Assembly (NCBI GenBank): GCA_965261015.1 | Contig: CBDHCC010000001.1 | Coordinates: 248,001-312,000, forward strand | Origin: CBDHCC01 sp965261015 | GTDB taxonomy: Bacteria; Pseudomonadota; Alphaproteobacteria; Sphingomonadales; Sphingomonadaceae | DNA: 64,000 bases | Direction: 5' to 3' | The notes under the pieces: generated by a model | What the model was told of the DNA's origin: nothing | The model's input: only the letters and a program-made list of their open reading frames with translations | The model's database searches: none | Shown: piece by piece, positions 16,706 through 25,081 of the stretch | Layout: the number at the start of each line of letters is the position of its first letter | Numbering within the stretch: position 1 is the first letter of the stretch | Program-made: the position numbers and the translations under genes

Positions 16706-16859
16706 CGGGGACGACCCGCGGGACTCGCCGGCCCGTCGTCGGAGCGGGTGCGGCCGGGTTGTGGGCGACGGGCGGAGAACGGCGTTGTCCCGGCTGTCCC
16801 GGGGGCCAATCACTACAACAAATGAGTCTTCCTTATTTGAGTCTGTTAAGGGGCCGCGC
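16594..16859. other. oriC: Putative chromosomal replication origin (oriC) between ppsR and hemE
   Basis: This 266-bp gap has no credible gene. It contains the DnaA-box-like cluster, a 33% GC stretch next to hemE, and three GANTC sites (16722-16726, 16824-16828, 16839-16843). Genes on both sides read away from it. In Caulobacter crescentus the origin lies between hemE and the DUF299 gene, and the region is conserved near origins of other alphaproteobacteria. Three parS-like sites and parAB lie within about 20 kb. Together this strongly suggests oriC; it has not been shown by experiment here. Confidence 0.78.
16809..16850. other. AT-rich element, candidate DNA-unwinding element
   Basis: This 42-bp stretch has 14 G or C bases (33%), against roughly 70% in the surroundings. 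It contains two GAGTC sites 15 bp apart and a TTAA. It lies 104 bp from the last DnaA-box-like site and ends 9 bp before the hemE start, so it may also hold the hemE promoter. The position beside the box cluster is what an unwinding element would require. Confidence 0.55.
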
Positions 16860-17900
16860 ATGACGCCGACCGACAATCCGATCCTCGCCGTGCTCGCCGG
16901 AGAGGTGCGCGACCCTCCGCCGTTCTGGATGATGCGCCAGGCGGGCCGGTATCTGCCCGAATATCGCGCGCTCCGGGCCGAGAAAGGCGGGTTCCTGGCG
17001 CTCGCCACCGATCCCGACGCGGCGGTGGCCGTCACCTTGCAGCCGGTGACCCGCTTCGGGCTGGACGGGGCAATCCTGTTTTCCGACATCCTGATGGTGC
17101 CCTGGGCGATGGGACAGGACCTGTGGTTCGAGGCGGGCGAGGGGCCGCGCCTGGCCCCGGCCCTGGCCGAGGCGGCGCTCGAGGATTTGCAGGCCGTGCC
17201 CGAGCGCCTGGACCCGGTCTACGCGACGGTGCGGCGCATGGCCGACGCCCTGCCGCCCCAAGTGGCCCGGCTGGGCTTCGCGGGCTCTCCCTGGACGGTG
17301 GCGACCTACATGGTGGCGGGACAGGGGTCCAAGGACCAGGCGGCCGCCCGCGGCCTGGCCTATCGCGAGCCGGAGCGTTTCGGCCGTTTGATCGACGCGA
17401 TCGTCGAGCAGACGGTGACCTATCTGCTCGGTCAGATCCGGGCCGGGGTGCAGGCGGTGCAGCTGTTCGACAGCTGGGCGGGATCGCTGAGTCCGGACCA
17501 GTTCGACCGCTGGGTGATCGGCCCGAACCGCGCGATCGTGGAGCGGCTGCACCACCACGCGCCAGACGTGCCGGTGATCGGCTTTCCGAAGGGCGCAGGG
17601 GCCAAGCTGGTCCGGTACGCGCGGGAGGTGGGCGCGGACGCCATCGGGCTGGACGAGACCCTGGACCCCGAATGGGCCGACGAAGCGCTGCCCCGCGGAC
17701 TGCCGGTGCAGGGCAATCTGGACCCGATGCTGCTGCTGGCCGGCGGCGACGCGCTGGACGCCGCGACCCTGCGGATACGCTGCGCGTTCGCCGGCCGGCC
17801 CCACATCTTCAACCTGGGCCACGGCATCTCGCAGCACACGCCGGTGGCCCATGTGGAGCGCTTGATCGCGGCCGTGCGCCGGCCCATGGAGTGCCCATGA
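16860..17900 (+). CDS. hemE: Uroporphyrinogen decarboxylase
   Basis: 346 residues from ATG 16860, with AAGGGG about 8 nt upstream. The N-terminal PPFWMMRQAGRYLPEYR is the substrate-binding signature, and GFAGSPWTVATYMV and GLDETLDPEWA are further family blocks. The enzyme decarboxylates uroporphyrinogen III to coproporphyrinogen III in haem synthesis. It is the first gene on the right side of the putative origin, and the hemJ ATG overlaps its stop. Confidence 0.97.
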   Translation: MTPTDNPILAVLAGEVRDPPPFWMMRQAGRYLPEYRALRAEKGGFLALATDPDAAVAVTLQPVTRFGLDGAILFSDILMVPWAMGQDLWFEAGEGPRLAPALAEAALEDLQAVPERLDPVYATVRRMADALPPQVARLGFAGSPWTVATYMVAGQGSKDQAAARGLAYREPERFGRLIDAIVEQTVTYLLGQIRAGVQAVQLFDSWAGSLSPDQFDRWVIGPNRAIVERLHHHAPDVPVIGFPKGAGAKLVRYAREVGADAIGLDETLDPEWADEALPRGLPVQGNLDPMLLLAGGDALDAATLRIRCAFAGRPHIFNLGHGISQHTPVAHVERLIAAVRRPMECP

Positions 17901-18358
17901 CCGGCTATCTCGGCGCGCTCTACCCGTGGGTGAAGGCAGCGCACCTCATCTTCGTGATCTACTGGATCGCGGGGCTGTTCCTGCTGCCCCGCTATTACGT
18001 CTACCACCAGGAGGCGGCGACCGGGTCGGACGAGGCTGCGCGCTGGGTCGAGCGGGAGGGCAAGCTGCGCCGCATCATCCTGACGCCGTCGCTGATCGCC
18101 GTCTGGGTGCTGGGCCTGGCGCTGGCGCTGAATTGGGGCCTGACGTCCGACGACGCCCTGGGTCCGGTCGGCTGGCTGCACACCAAGCTGCTGCTGGTGC
18201 TGGCGCTCAGCGCCTATCACGGCTGGCTGGTCGCCTATGGCCGGCGTCTGGCGGGCGGCGGCGCCCGATTGCCCGGCCGGACCTTGCGGCTGCTGAACGA
18301 GGTGCCGGGCGTGGCCGTGGCGGTCATCGTGGTCCTGGCGATCGTCAAACCGTTCTGA
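17897..18358 (+). CDS. hemJ: Protoporphyrinogen IX oxidase HemJ (CopD-like membrane protein)
   Basis: 153 residues, ATGA overlap with hemE. Four membrane helices are visible: LIFVIYWIAGLFLLPRYYV, LIAVWVLGLALALNWGL, LLLVLALSAYHGWLVAYG and AVAVIVVLAIVKPF. The conserved histidines in VKAAHLIFV and SAYHGW fit haem-binding HemJ. The enzyme oxidises protoporphyrinogen IX in the inner membrane. hemE-hemJ is a conserved alphaproteobacterial pair near the origin, usually followed by rho; here about 9 kb of other genes separates them. Confidence 0.93.
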   Translation: MTGYLGALYPWVKAAHLIFVIYWIAGLFLLPRYYVYHQEAATGSDEAARWVEREGKLRRIILTPSLIAVWVLGLALALNWGLTSDDALGPVGWLHTKLLLVLALSAYHGWLVAYGRRLAGGGARLPGRTLRLLNEVPGVAVAVIVVLAIVKPF

Positions 18359-18412
18359 CGCGGCCCGTCCCCCCCGTTCCCTTCGTTCCCGACCTGTTCT
18401 AGACCCGTCGCC

Positions 18413-18904
18413 ATGGCGACCGTCCAGCCCCTCTCCACGAACCTGACGGGCGCGGAGGTGTGCCGATCGGTCGGCCGGTTGATGATGGCGCGCGGTCTCG
18501 CCTCCCTTCACGAAGTGCCGGTGCCCGGCGGGCGGCGGGTCGACCTGATGGCGGTGTCGGCGAAGGGTGAGATCGTGGTGGTGGAGATCAAGGTGTCGCG
18601 CGCCGACCTGCTGGGCGACCGCAAATGGGTGGACTATCTGCCCTGGTGCGACCGGTTCTACTGGGCGCTGGCCGACGATCTGGACCCCGCCGTGCTGGAC
18701 GGCGACGACTATCTTCCGGATCGGGTGGGCGTGATCCGGGCGGACCGCTATGACGCGGCGGTCGTGCGCGAAGCGGCCTGCGTCCCGCTCGCTCCGGCAC
18801 GACGCAAGGCCCAGACGCTGCGCTTCGCCACGCGCGCGGCCAGCCGCCTGCAGGTGCTCGGCGACGCGGGTCTGGCCGCGCTGGTCGCCACCGCGGGCTT
18901 CTGA
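18413..18904 (+). CDS. mmcB: MmcB family DNA repair protein
   Basis: 163 residues. The core RRVDLMAVSAKGEIVVVEIKVSRADLL...DRKWVDYLPWCDRFYW matches the MmcB family, a restriction-endonuclease-like fold with an E-I-K motif. In Caulobacter MmcB is DNA-damage induced and acts with the ImuBC translesion system. No SOS box was recognised upstream. Downstream, the ankyrin gene converges with only 4 bp between stops. Confidence 0.85.
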   Translation: MATVQPLSTNLTGAEVCRSVGRLMMARGLASLHEVPVPGGRRVDLMAVSAKGEIVVVEIKVSRADLLGDRKWVDYLPWCDRFYWALADDLDPAVLDGDDYLPDRVGVIRADRYDAAVVREAACVPLAPARRKAQTLRFATRAASRLQVLGDAGLAALVATAGF

Positions 18905-18908
18905 CGCG

Positions 18909-19505
18909 CTAGAGCGACGGCCCGAACACGGGCTTGCCGGCCGGCTTCGGAGCGTCGTCGAGGAGCGCCACCAGTTCGCCATTGCGCCCTTCCTGCAGCG
19001 CGTAGTCGCGCGCGGACAGGCCGGCCACGGAATCCGCGCGGTTGGGATCGGCGCCGGCTGCCACCAGGCGACGGACCATCTGAGGCTTGTGCAGCTGCAC
19101 CGCGCGGATCAGCGGCGTCTCGCCCCGGTTGTTCGCCTCGTCCACTCGCGCGCCGCCGGTCAGCAAGCGATCGACGCCGGCGGGAAAGTCCAGCATCACG
19201 GCCAGCATCAGCGGGGTGGTGCCGTCGTGGTCGCCCAGATTGGCGTTGGCCCCGCGATAGAGCAGGAACGCGATCCAGTCGGCGTTCTTGGCGCGGGTCA
19301 CCACGTGCAGCGCGGTCTCGCCCGTCGAGCGGTCGCGGCTGTTCACGACCTGACCCGGCTCGCCCAGCAGCCGCGTGACTTCGCCGCCATCCGCCTTCTT
19401 GACCGCCTCCAGGAAGCGATAGCCGGGCGAGGTCTGGGCCTGCGCCATCACCGCCGCTGGAGAGGCGAGGGCCAGCAAGGCGGTTAAGGCGGACAAACGG
19501 TGCAT
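18909..19505 (-). CDS. Exported ankyrin-repeat protein
   Basis: 198 residues from ATG 19505, chosen because it places a good signal peptide (RLSALTALLALASPAAVMAQA) at the N-terminus. At least three ankyrin repeats follow, with typical TALHVVTRAKN, GTTPLMLAVMLD and GETPLIRAVQLH helices and GAxx turns, and a degenerate fourth (LSARDYALQEGRN). Such proteins scaffold protein contacts in the periplasm. No partner is evident. It diverges from the SCO gene with an 89-bp gap. Confidence 0.85.
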   Translation of the reverse strand: MHRLSALTALLALASPAAVMAQAQTSPGYRFLEAVKKADGGEVTRLLGEPGQVVNSRDRSTGETALHVVTRAKNADWIAFLLYRGANANLGDHDGTTPLMLAVMLDFPAGVDRLLTGGARVDEANNRGETPLIRAVQLHKPQMVRRLVAAGADPNRADSVAGLSARDYALQEGRNGELVALLDDAPKPAGKPVFGPSL

Positions 19506-19594
19506 GGCGGCGGCGGGTCCTCGACGCGGGGGGCGGGCGTGGCGTGTCCGGTGCCCTAGCAAAGCGCGGCTGAACGCGCCATGTCGCACGCGCC

Positions 19595-20197
19595 ATGCGT
19601 CACGCCCTCCGCTTCCTTCCCCTGCTGCTCCTCGCCGCCTGTCAGCCGCAGGGTTCGCCCGGTGAGGCCCCGCTGGCCGGGTCGAGCCTGGGCGGTCCCT
19701 TCCGGCTGGTCCGCGGCGACGGGACGACGGTCACCGACCGCGACTTCGCGGGGCGCTATCGGCTGATGTATTTCGGTTACACCTTCTGCCCGGACGTGTG
19801 CCCGACCTCATTGGCGAAGCTGATGGCCGGTTACCGCGACCTGGCGCGAGACCATCCGGAGAAAGCGGCCAAGCTTCAGCCGATCTTCGTCACCGTCGAT
19901 CCGGAGCGCGACACGCCGGCGATCGTCCAGCGCTATGCCGACACCTTCGACCCGCACCTGCTGGGCCTGACCGGGTCGCCCGAGGTCATCGCGGCCGTGT
20001 CGCGCGAATATGGGGTCGGTGCCACGAAGGAGGAGGTCGAGGGGTCGAGCGAGTATCTGATGACTCACTCCGACCTGGCGATCCTGTACGATCCCGACGG
20101 CGAGCCGCTGATCGCGATCGACAAGGGCACGGACCCCGGCGGTCGCGAGGTGACGCCCCAGCAGATCGCCGACCAGTTGGCCACATGGATCCGGTGA
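19595..20197 (+). CDS. SCO1/SenC family copper chaperone / thioredoxin-like lipoprotein
   Basis: 200 residues with a lipobox LLAAC (Cys16), so anchored on the periplasmic side. The copper-binding motif CPDVC (Cys65, Cys69) and the distal His158 in THSDL are intact, on a thioredoxin-like fold. SCO proteins deliver copper to the CuA site of cytochrome oxidase or act as thiol reductants. The oxidase operon is 40 kb away in this window, so the functional link is family-based. Confidence 0.92.
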   Translation: MRHALRFLPLLLLAACQPQGSPGEAPLAGSSLGGPFRLVRGDGTTVTDRDFAGRYRLMYFGYTFCPDVCPTSLAKLMAGYRDLARDHPEKAAKLQPIFVTVDPERDTPAIVQRYADTFDPHLLGLTGSPEVIAAVSREYGVGATKEEVEGSSEYLMTHSDLAILYDPDGEPLIAIDKGTDPGGREVTPQQIADQLATWIR

Positions 20198-20625
20198 ACC
20201 CGCCCTGGTGGGAGCGCGTTCCGCTCGACCGAATGGACCGGGGCCAGTGGGAGTCGCTGTGCGACGGGTGCGGCCGGTGCTGCCTGCACAAGATCCAGGA
20301 CGCGGACACGGGTGAGGTCACGCTGACGAACGTCGCCTGCCGCCTGCTGGACGAGACGACGGCGCGCTGCACCGACTATCGCCGCCGCCGCGCGCTGGTG
20401 CCCGACTGCGTGCGGCTGACCCCCGCCAAGCTGCCGACGGTCGACTGGCTGCCGGAAAGCTGCGCCTATCGCCGGCTGGACGAGGGGCGCGGCCTGCCCG
20501 ACTGGCATCCGCTGGTCACGGGCGATCCGGACAGCGCGCGGGCGGCCGGCGCGACGGTGGGCGGCAAGGTCGTGTCCGAGGTGCGCGCCGGGCCGCTGGA
20601 GGACCATCTGGTCGATGCGCTCTGA
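20185..20625 (+). CDS. YcgN family cysteine-cluster protein
   Basis: 146 residues from ATG 20185, overlapping the SCO gene by 13 bp; a GTG at 20194 in a GTGA overlap is equally possible. The N-terminal PPWWERVPLDRMDRGQWESL is highly typical. It is followed by the CDGCGRCC cluster and further cysteines (ACRLLDE, RCTDYRRR, PDCVRL, ESCAYRRL) that form the zinc/iron-binding cluster of the CxxCxxCC family. The biochemical function is unknown. The next gene starts inside its last codons. Confidence 0.88.
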   Translation: MDPVNPPWWERVPLDRMDRGQWESLCDGCGRCCLHKIQDADTGEVTLTNVACRLLDETTARCTDYRRRRALVPDCVRLTPAKLPTVDWLPESCAYRRLDEGRGLPDWHPLVTGDPDSARAAGATVGGKVVSEVRAGPLEDHLVDAL

Positions 20626-21348
20626 CGGAGGGCGGGCGGCGCTGCTGATCGACGGCGTCGCCTGGCGGATCGACGTGGTCCGCCATCCGACGGCGCGGCG
20701 CGTGACCCTGCGGCTGGACGAATGGGAGCCGGCGGTGCGCCTGACGGTGCCCCGGCGCGCGGCCCTGCGCCCGGCGCTCGCCTGGGCTTGCCAGCAGGAC
20801 GCGGCGGTGCGCCGGCTGGCCGCCGCCGGCCATTGGCGCGGCCCTTTCGCGACGGAGTTACCTTTCCGCTCCACGGACGCGACGTCGTGCTGCGCCACGA
20901 TTCGGCGTCGCGCGGGGTGGAGCTGGGCGACGCGGTGCGGGTCGGCGGGGACGCGGACGGGCTGTCCCGCCGGGTTCATCGCGCGTTGCGGGTGGAGGCG
21001 CTGCGGGTGCTGACGGCCGAAACCGCGCTGGTGGCGGACCGGCACTGTCTGGCGGTCGCGTCGGTCGGCGTCGGCGACCCGACCGGGCGCTGGGGCAGCT
21101 GTTCCGCCGCAGGCGCGCTCCGCTACAGCTGGCGGCTGATCCTGATGCCGCCCGACGTGCGTCGCTCGATCGTCGCGCACGAGCTGGCGCACCGCCTCCA
21201 CCTGGACCATTCCCCCGCCTTCCACCGCGCGGCCGAGCGTGTGCTGGGCGGCTCCCACGCGCCGGCGCGCGCCTGGCTGAAGGCCCATGGGCGCGCGCTC
21301 CACGGCGTCGGTCGGGACACCGCTCAGACAGCGCGGGGTCAGGGCTGA
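20615..21348 (+). pseudogene. YgjP/SprT-like (DUF45) zinc metallopeptidase gene broken by a frameshift
   Basis: The N-terminal part reads in one frame from ATG 20615 (AWRIDVVRHPTARRVTLRLD...HWRGPFA). The C-terminal part continues in another frame from about 20848 (DGVTFPLHGRDVVLRHDS... to the stop at 21348). Joining them near 20847-20853 restores a normal DUF45 protein with GRWGSC, YSWRLILMPP and the zinc motif HELAHRLHLDH. One base appears to be missing at the junction. Without correction translation would run to 21013 with unrelated residues. It overlaps YcgN by 11 bp and converges on the PBP1A gene. It may be a true mutation or a sequence error. Confidence 0.75.
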
Positions 21349-23597
21349 GGTCGGGTCTCCGTCCCCGATGGCGGGCGGGACGCAGGGGACAACACCCGCG
21401 CGGTGGAGCTCTGCTGGCCCGACCGGGGCGGCAGGGGTGCGGGCGGCGGCACGGGGGGCGGCGTCCGGCGCGGCGGCTCGAACGACGGTCTGGTGGGCGC
21501 GTCGCGCGGGTCGATGCCGGGGTCTCGGCGGGCCGGTGCCCCGCCCCGCGGATCGGCGGGCGGCTGCGCGCCCGTCACCCGGTCGATCCAGTCCTGATCG
21601 AGCACCGGGCCGTCGCGCGTCGGCGGCGGCGCGCCCGGCGGCCGGTCGACGGTCAGTCCCCCGCCGATGTCCGGAAGCGGGTTGCCATCGCCGTACAGCT
21701 CCGTGTCCGGCTCGCCCAGATAGGCGTCGTCGGGTTCCTCCAGCTGCCAGTCGGGCAGCGTGACCTCTGTGCGGAACGGCTGGTTCGGTCGCCCGGCGAC
21801 CGCGTCGCGCATGAAGGTCGCCCAGACCCGCGCCGGAGCGGTGCCGCCCTGCAGGCCGGGCACCGAGCGCGCGTCATCCCGACCCATCCACACGCCGGTC
21901 GTCAGGCCGGAGGAAAAGCCGATGAACCAGCCGTCCTTGTTGGACGAGGTGGTGCCCGTCTTGCCCGCGACCGGCCGCCCGATCTGGGCGGCGCGGCCCG
22001 ACCCGGTGGCGACGGCCGACTGGAGCAGGTCGGTCATCTCCGCCGCGACATAGTCGGCCACCAGCGTCCGCGGCTCGTCCGCTTCGTGCCGGTACAGTTC
22101 TTCGCCGGTGTCGGAGACCACGCGCGTGATGCCGTAGGGGGTGACCGCGTGGCCGCCCTCGCCCACCGCCGCGAAGGCGCGGGTCATGTCGAGCAGGTGC
22201 GCCTCCGACGACCCCAGCACCATGGACGGCTGCGTTCCCACCGGCGTGGTGACGCCGAACCGCCGCGCCATGGAGGCGACGGTGGAAAAGCCCACCTGCT
22301 GCCCGATCCGGGCGGCCACCGTGTTGATCGAATAGGCAAAGGCGGTGCGCAGCGACACGGCCCCGGAAAAGCGGCCGGACGAGTTGCGCGGGCTCCATCC
22401 CGCGATCGTGATCGGCGCGTCCTTGACCACGTCTTCCGGTTTGAAGCCGTCCTCCAGCGCGGCGAGATAGACGAACAGCTTGAACGCCGATCCTGGCTGA
22501 CGCAGCGCCTGGGTGGCGCGGTTGTAGTTGGACCGCACATAATCCGTGCCGCCCACCATCGCGCGGACCGCCCCGTCGCCTTCCATGCTGACGAGAGCGC
22601 CCTGCGTCCCCTTCGGCACCCCGGCTGCGACCGCGCGCGTGCCCTGCGCCTGGAGTCCGGGGTCCAGCGTCGTCCAGACCTCAAGATTCGCGGTCGTGGG
22701 TTCGACCAGCGTGTCGAGCTGAGGCAGCGCCCAGTCGGTGAAATAGCGCACGGAGTTCTGGTTGGGTTGGGGTGCCAGGCGCACCTCCGCCGGTTCGGTC
22801 ATCGCGGCGGCGGCCGGGCTGATGACCCCGTTGGCCGCCATGGCGTTCAGCACGACCTGGCTGCGCCCGATGGCCGCTTCGACATCGGCGGTCGGCGAAT
22901 AGTTGGACGGGGCCTTGACCAGCCCGGCGATGATCGCCGCCTCGCCCAGGTCCAGCTCGCGGGCCGAGTGGGAGAAGAACAGGCGGCTGGCGGCGTCGAT
23001 TCCGTATGCGCCGCCCCCGAAATAGACCTTGTTCAGATACAGTTCGAGGATCTCCCGCTTGGACAGCTTCAGCTCCAGCGCCATGGCGAGCACCGCCTCG
23101 CGCAGCTTGCGGCTGACCGAATAGCTGTTCGACAGGAACAGGTTGCGCGCCAGCTGCTGGGTGATGGTCGACGCGCCCTCCAGCCGGCGATCGGAGCCGC
23201 GCGACCAGCCGCGCAGACCGCGCCAGGCGGCGCGCGCCATGCCGACCGGGTCGATGCCGGGATGGCGGTAGAAGCGGCGATCCTCCACCGACAGCATGGC
23301 GTCCGCCATCACCGGCGGGATGTCGGCATATTCGATCCACTCGCCGGGCGTCGGGCCGATCGCCAGCAGCTTCTGCCCGTCCGCGCCCCGCACGGTGATC
23401 GATTGCTGCCCGGTGCGGGTCGCGCGCAGCGTCTGATAGTCGCGCATTTCGGAATAGGCGATGCCGACCATCAGGGCCAACGCCGCCGCGCCGACCAGCG
23501 CCAGCCCCACGCCCAGCTTCAGAAGATTGCCGAATGTGCGAAGGATCGGCCGGCCCTTCGGCTTGGCCTTGCGGCGGACGGTGGGGGGTGTGGCCAT
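21339..23597 (-). CDS. Class A penicillin-binding protein 1A family (glycosyltransferase-transpeptidase)
   Basis: 752 residues from ATG 23597. A basic cytoplasmic tail precedes one membrane helix (LLKLGVGLALVGAAALALMVG). The GT51 domain has VEDRRFYRHPG and EGASTITQQLARNLF. The transpeptidase domain has the active serine in PGSAFKLF (SxxK), SIN in YSINTVA and KTGTT. A proline-rich tail of about 120 residues follows the catalytic domain. The enzyme polymerises and cross-links peptidoglycan in the periplasm. It diverges from dnaQ. Confidence 0.93.
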   Translation of the reverse strand: MATPPTVRRKAKPKGRPILRTFGNLLKLGVGLALVGAAALALMVGIAYSEMRDYQTLRATRTGQQSITVRGADGQKLLAIGPTPGEWIEYADIPPVMADAMLSVEDRRFYRHPGIDPVGMARAAWRGLRGWSRGSDRRLEGASTITQQLARNLFLSNSYSVSRKLREAVLAMALELKLSKREILELYLNKVYFGGGAYGIDAASRLFFSHSARELDLGEAAIIAGLVKAPSNYSPTADVEAAIGRSQVVLNAMAANGVISPAAAAMTEPAEVRLAPQPNQNSVRYFTDWALPQLDTLVEPTTANLEVWTTLDPGLQAQGTRAVAAGVPKGTQGALVSMEGDGAVRAMVGGTDYVRSNYNRATQALRQPGSAFKLFVYLAALEDGFKPEDVVKDAPITIAGWSPRNSSGRFSGAVSLRTAFAYSINTVAARIGQQVGFSTVASMARRFGVTTPVGTQPSMVLGSSEAHLLDMTRAFAAVGEGGHAVTPYGITRVVSDTGEELYRHEADEPRTLVADYVAAEMTDLLQSAVATGSGRAAQIGRPVAGKTGTTSSNKDGWFIGFSSGLTTGVWMGRDDARSVPGLQGGTAPARVWATFMRDAVAGRPNQPFRTEVTLPDWQLEEPDDAYLGEPDTELYGDGNPLPDIGGGLTVDRPPGAPPPTRDGPVLDQDWIDRVTGAQPPADPRGGAPARRDPGIDPRDAPTRPSFEPPRRTPPPVPPPAPLPPRSGQQSSTARVLSPASRPPSGTETRPQP

Positions 23598-23702
23598 GGG
23601 CGGGGCGGACGCTAGCGGCGGCGCCGCGCGCTCACAAGAGGGCGCGCGCCGACACAGTGCCCCGCCCTTGCCCGACCCCGCGGCGCGCCGCATAGCGGTC
23701 GG

Positions 23703-24395
23703 ATGCGCGAGGTCGTGTTCGATACCGAAACCACCGGTCTGTCCCATGCCGCCGGCGACCGGATGGTGGAGATCGGGTGCGTGGAGATCGTCGGCGGCGT
23801 GGAGACCGGGCGGACCTTCCACGCCTATTTCAACCCCGATCGGACGATGCCGGCGGAGGCCGAGGCGGTGCACGGCCTCACCTCCGTCTTCCTGGCCGCC
23901 CAGCCGCGGTTCGCCGACCGGGTTGGTGAACTGATCGAATTCCTGGCCGACGATCCGCTGGTGGCCCACAACGCCCCCTTCGACTTCGGCTTCCTGAACG
24001 CGGAGATGGCGCTCTGCCAGCGGCGCGCGGTGTGCGGCACCCGGATGCGCGACACGCTGGCGATCGCCAAGCGGCGGCACCCCGGCGCGAAGCTGTCGCT
24101 GGACGCGCTTTGCTCGCGCTACGGGATCGACCGATCGCACCGGATCAAGCACGGTGCGCTCCTGGACGCGCAATTGCTGGCGCGGGTCTATCTGGAGCTG
24201 AACGGGGGCGCGCAGATCGGGATGGTGCTGGCCGGCGACGGCGAGCCGGCCGACGCCGCCCGCGCGGCCGTGCGCGCGCCGCGCCGCCCGGCCCGGCCCG
24301 TGCGGCCCCACGCGGCCAGCGCGGCGGAACTCGAGCGCCATCGCGACTTTATCTCTCGCATGGCCGACCCGATCTGGGCGCGGCTGAATCACTGA
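23703..24395 (+). CDS. dnaQ: DNA polymerase III epsilon subunit (3'-5' proofreading exonuclease)
   Basis: 230 residues. Exo I is FDTETTG (Asp7, Glu9), Exo II is VAHNAPFDFGFLN, and Exo III HGALLDAQLLARVY carries the catalytic His and Asp. The C-terminal tail with ARPVRPHAASAAELERHRDF would contact the alpha subunit. The full length and SIDRSHRIKHGA-type spacing identify it as the replicative epsilon. In related genomes dnaQ often follows coaE; here it sits between PBP1A and hpf on the right side of the origin. Confidence 0.94.
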   Translation: MREVVFDTETTGLSHAAGDRMVEIGCVEIVGGVETGRTFHAYFNPDRTMPAEAEAVHGLTSVFLAAQPRFADRVGELIEFLADDPLVAHNAPFDFGFLNAEMALCQRRAVCGTRMRDTLAIAKRRHPGAKLSLDALCSRYGIDRSHRIKHGALLDAQLLARVYLELNGGAQIGMVLAGDGEPADAARAAVRAPRRPARPVRPHAASAAELERHRDFISRMADPIWARLNH

Positions 24396-24427
24396 CCCGG
24401 CCCCGGGCGCGCATTACGGAGACCCCC

Positions 24428-25000
24428 ATGGACATTCGCATCTCAGGTCATCAGGTCGACACCGGCGATGCGTTGAAGGACCATGTGACCCAGCGACTGT
24501 CCGCCATCGCCGACAAGTATTTCTCGCGCGCGATCTCCGCCCAGGTGACGTTCGGCAAGGGGCCGCACGATCACGGCTTTCGCTGCGACATCGTGGCGCA
24601 CGTCATGGCCAACGTGGTGCTGAAGGGATCGGGCGACGCGGCCGACGCCCACCCCGCATTCGACGTGGCGGCCGAGCGGATCGAGAAGCAGCTGCGCCGC
24701 CACATGCGCCGGCTGAAGGATCGGCACCAGACGCCGGCCCCGCCCATGGACGCGATCGCGATCGACAACGCCGCCTACCGCGTCTTCTCGCCCAACGAGG
24801 AAGAGGAGCAGGGCGACGACAACCCGCTGATCGTGGCCGAGACGCGGGTCGACATCCCCGACGCATCGGTCGGCGACGCGGTCATGATGCTGGACCTGCG
24901 CAACACGGGCGCGCTGATGTTCAAGAACTCCGGCACCGGTGCCTTCAACATGGTCTATCGCCGCGACGACGGTACGATCGGCTGGGTGGAGCCGCATTGA
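24428..25000 (+). CDS. hpf: Long-form ribosome hibernation promoting factor
   Basis: 190 residues from ATG 24428, with GGAG about 9 nt upstream. The N-terminal domain (DIRISGHQVDTGDALKDHVTQRLSAI, about residues 2-105) is the ribosome-binding S30AE fold. After an acidic linker the C-terminal domain (NPLIVAETRVDIPDASVGDAVMMLDL...GTGAFNMVYRRDDG) is the dimerisation module that joins two 70S into 100S ribosomes. ptsN follows 81 bp downstream, an arrangement common in proteobacteria. Confidence 0.94.
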   Translation: MDIRISGHQVDTGDALKDHVTQRLSAIADKYFSRAISAQVTFGKGPHDHGFRCDIVAHVMANVVLKGSGDAADAHPAFDVAAERIEKQLRRHMRRLKDRHQTPAPPMDAIAIDNAAYRVFSPNEEEEQGDDNPLIVAETRVDIPDASVGDAVMMLDLRNTGALMFKNSGTGAFNMVYRRDDGTIGWVEPH

Positions 25001-25081
25001 TCCGAAGGGTCGGTCCCGGTAGGGGCGTGGCGAAAGACCCGCGCTCTTGTCCCGGGCCATTGGCTTAGGCGGAGAGTTCGC

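Noticed and set aside
16846..16849. TTAA in the origin considered as a CtrA site
   Set aside because: A full CtrA site needs TTAA-N7-TTAA; only one half is present.
22086..23615. Long open frame (509 codons) on the plus strand across the PBP1A gene
   Set aside because: It is antisense to a gene with complete GT51 and transpeptidase motifs; the composition is Arg/Gly/His-rich as expected for a shadow frame in high-GC DNA.
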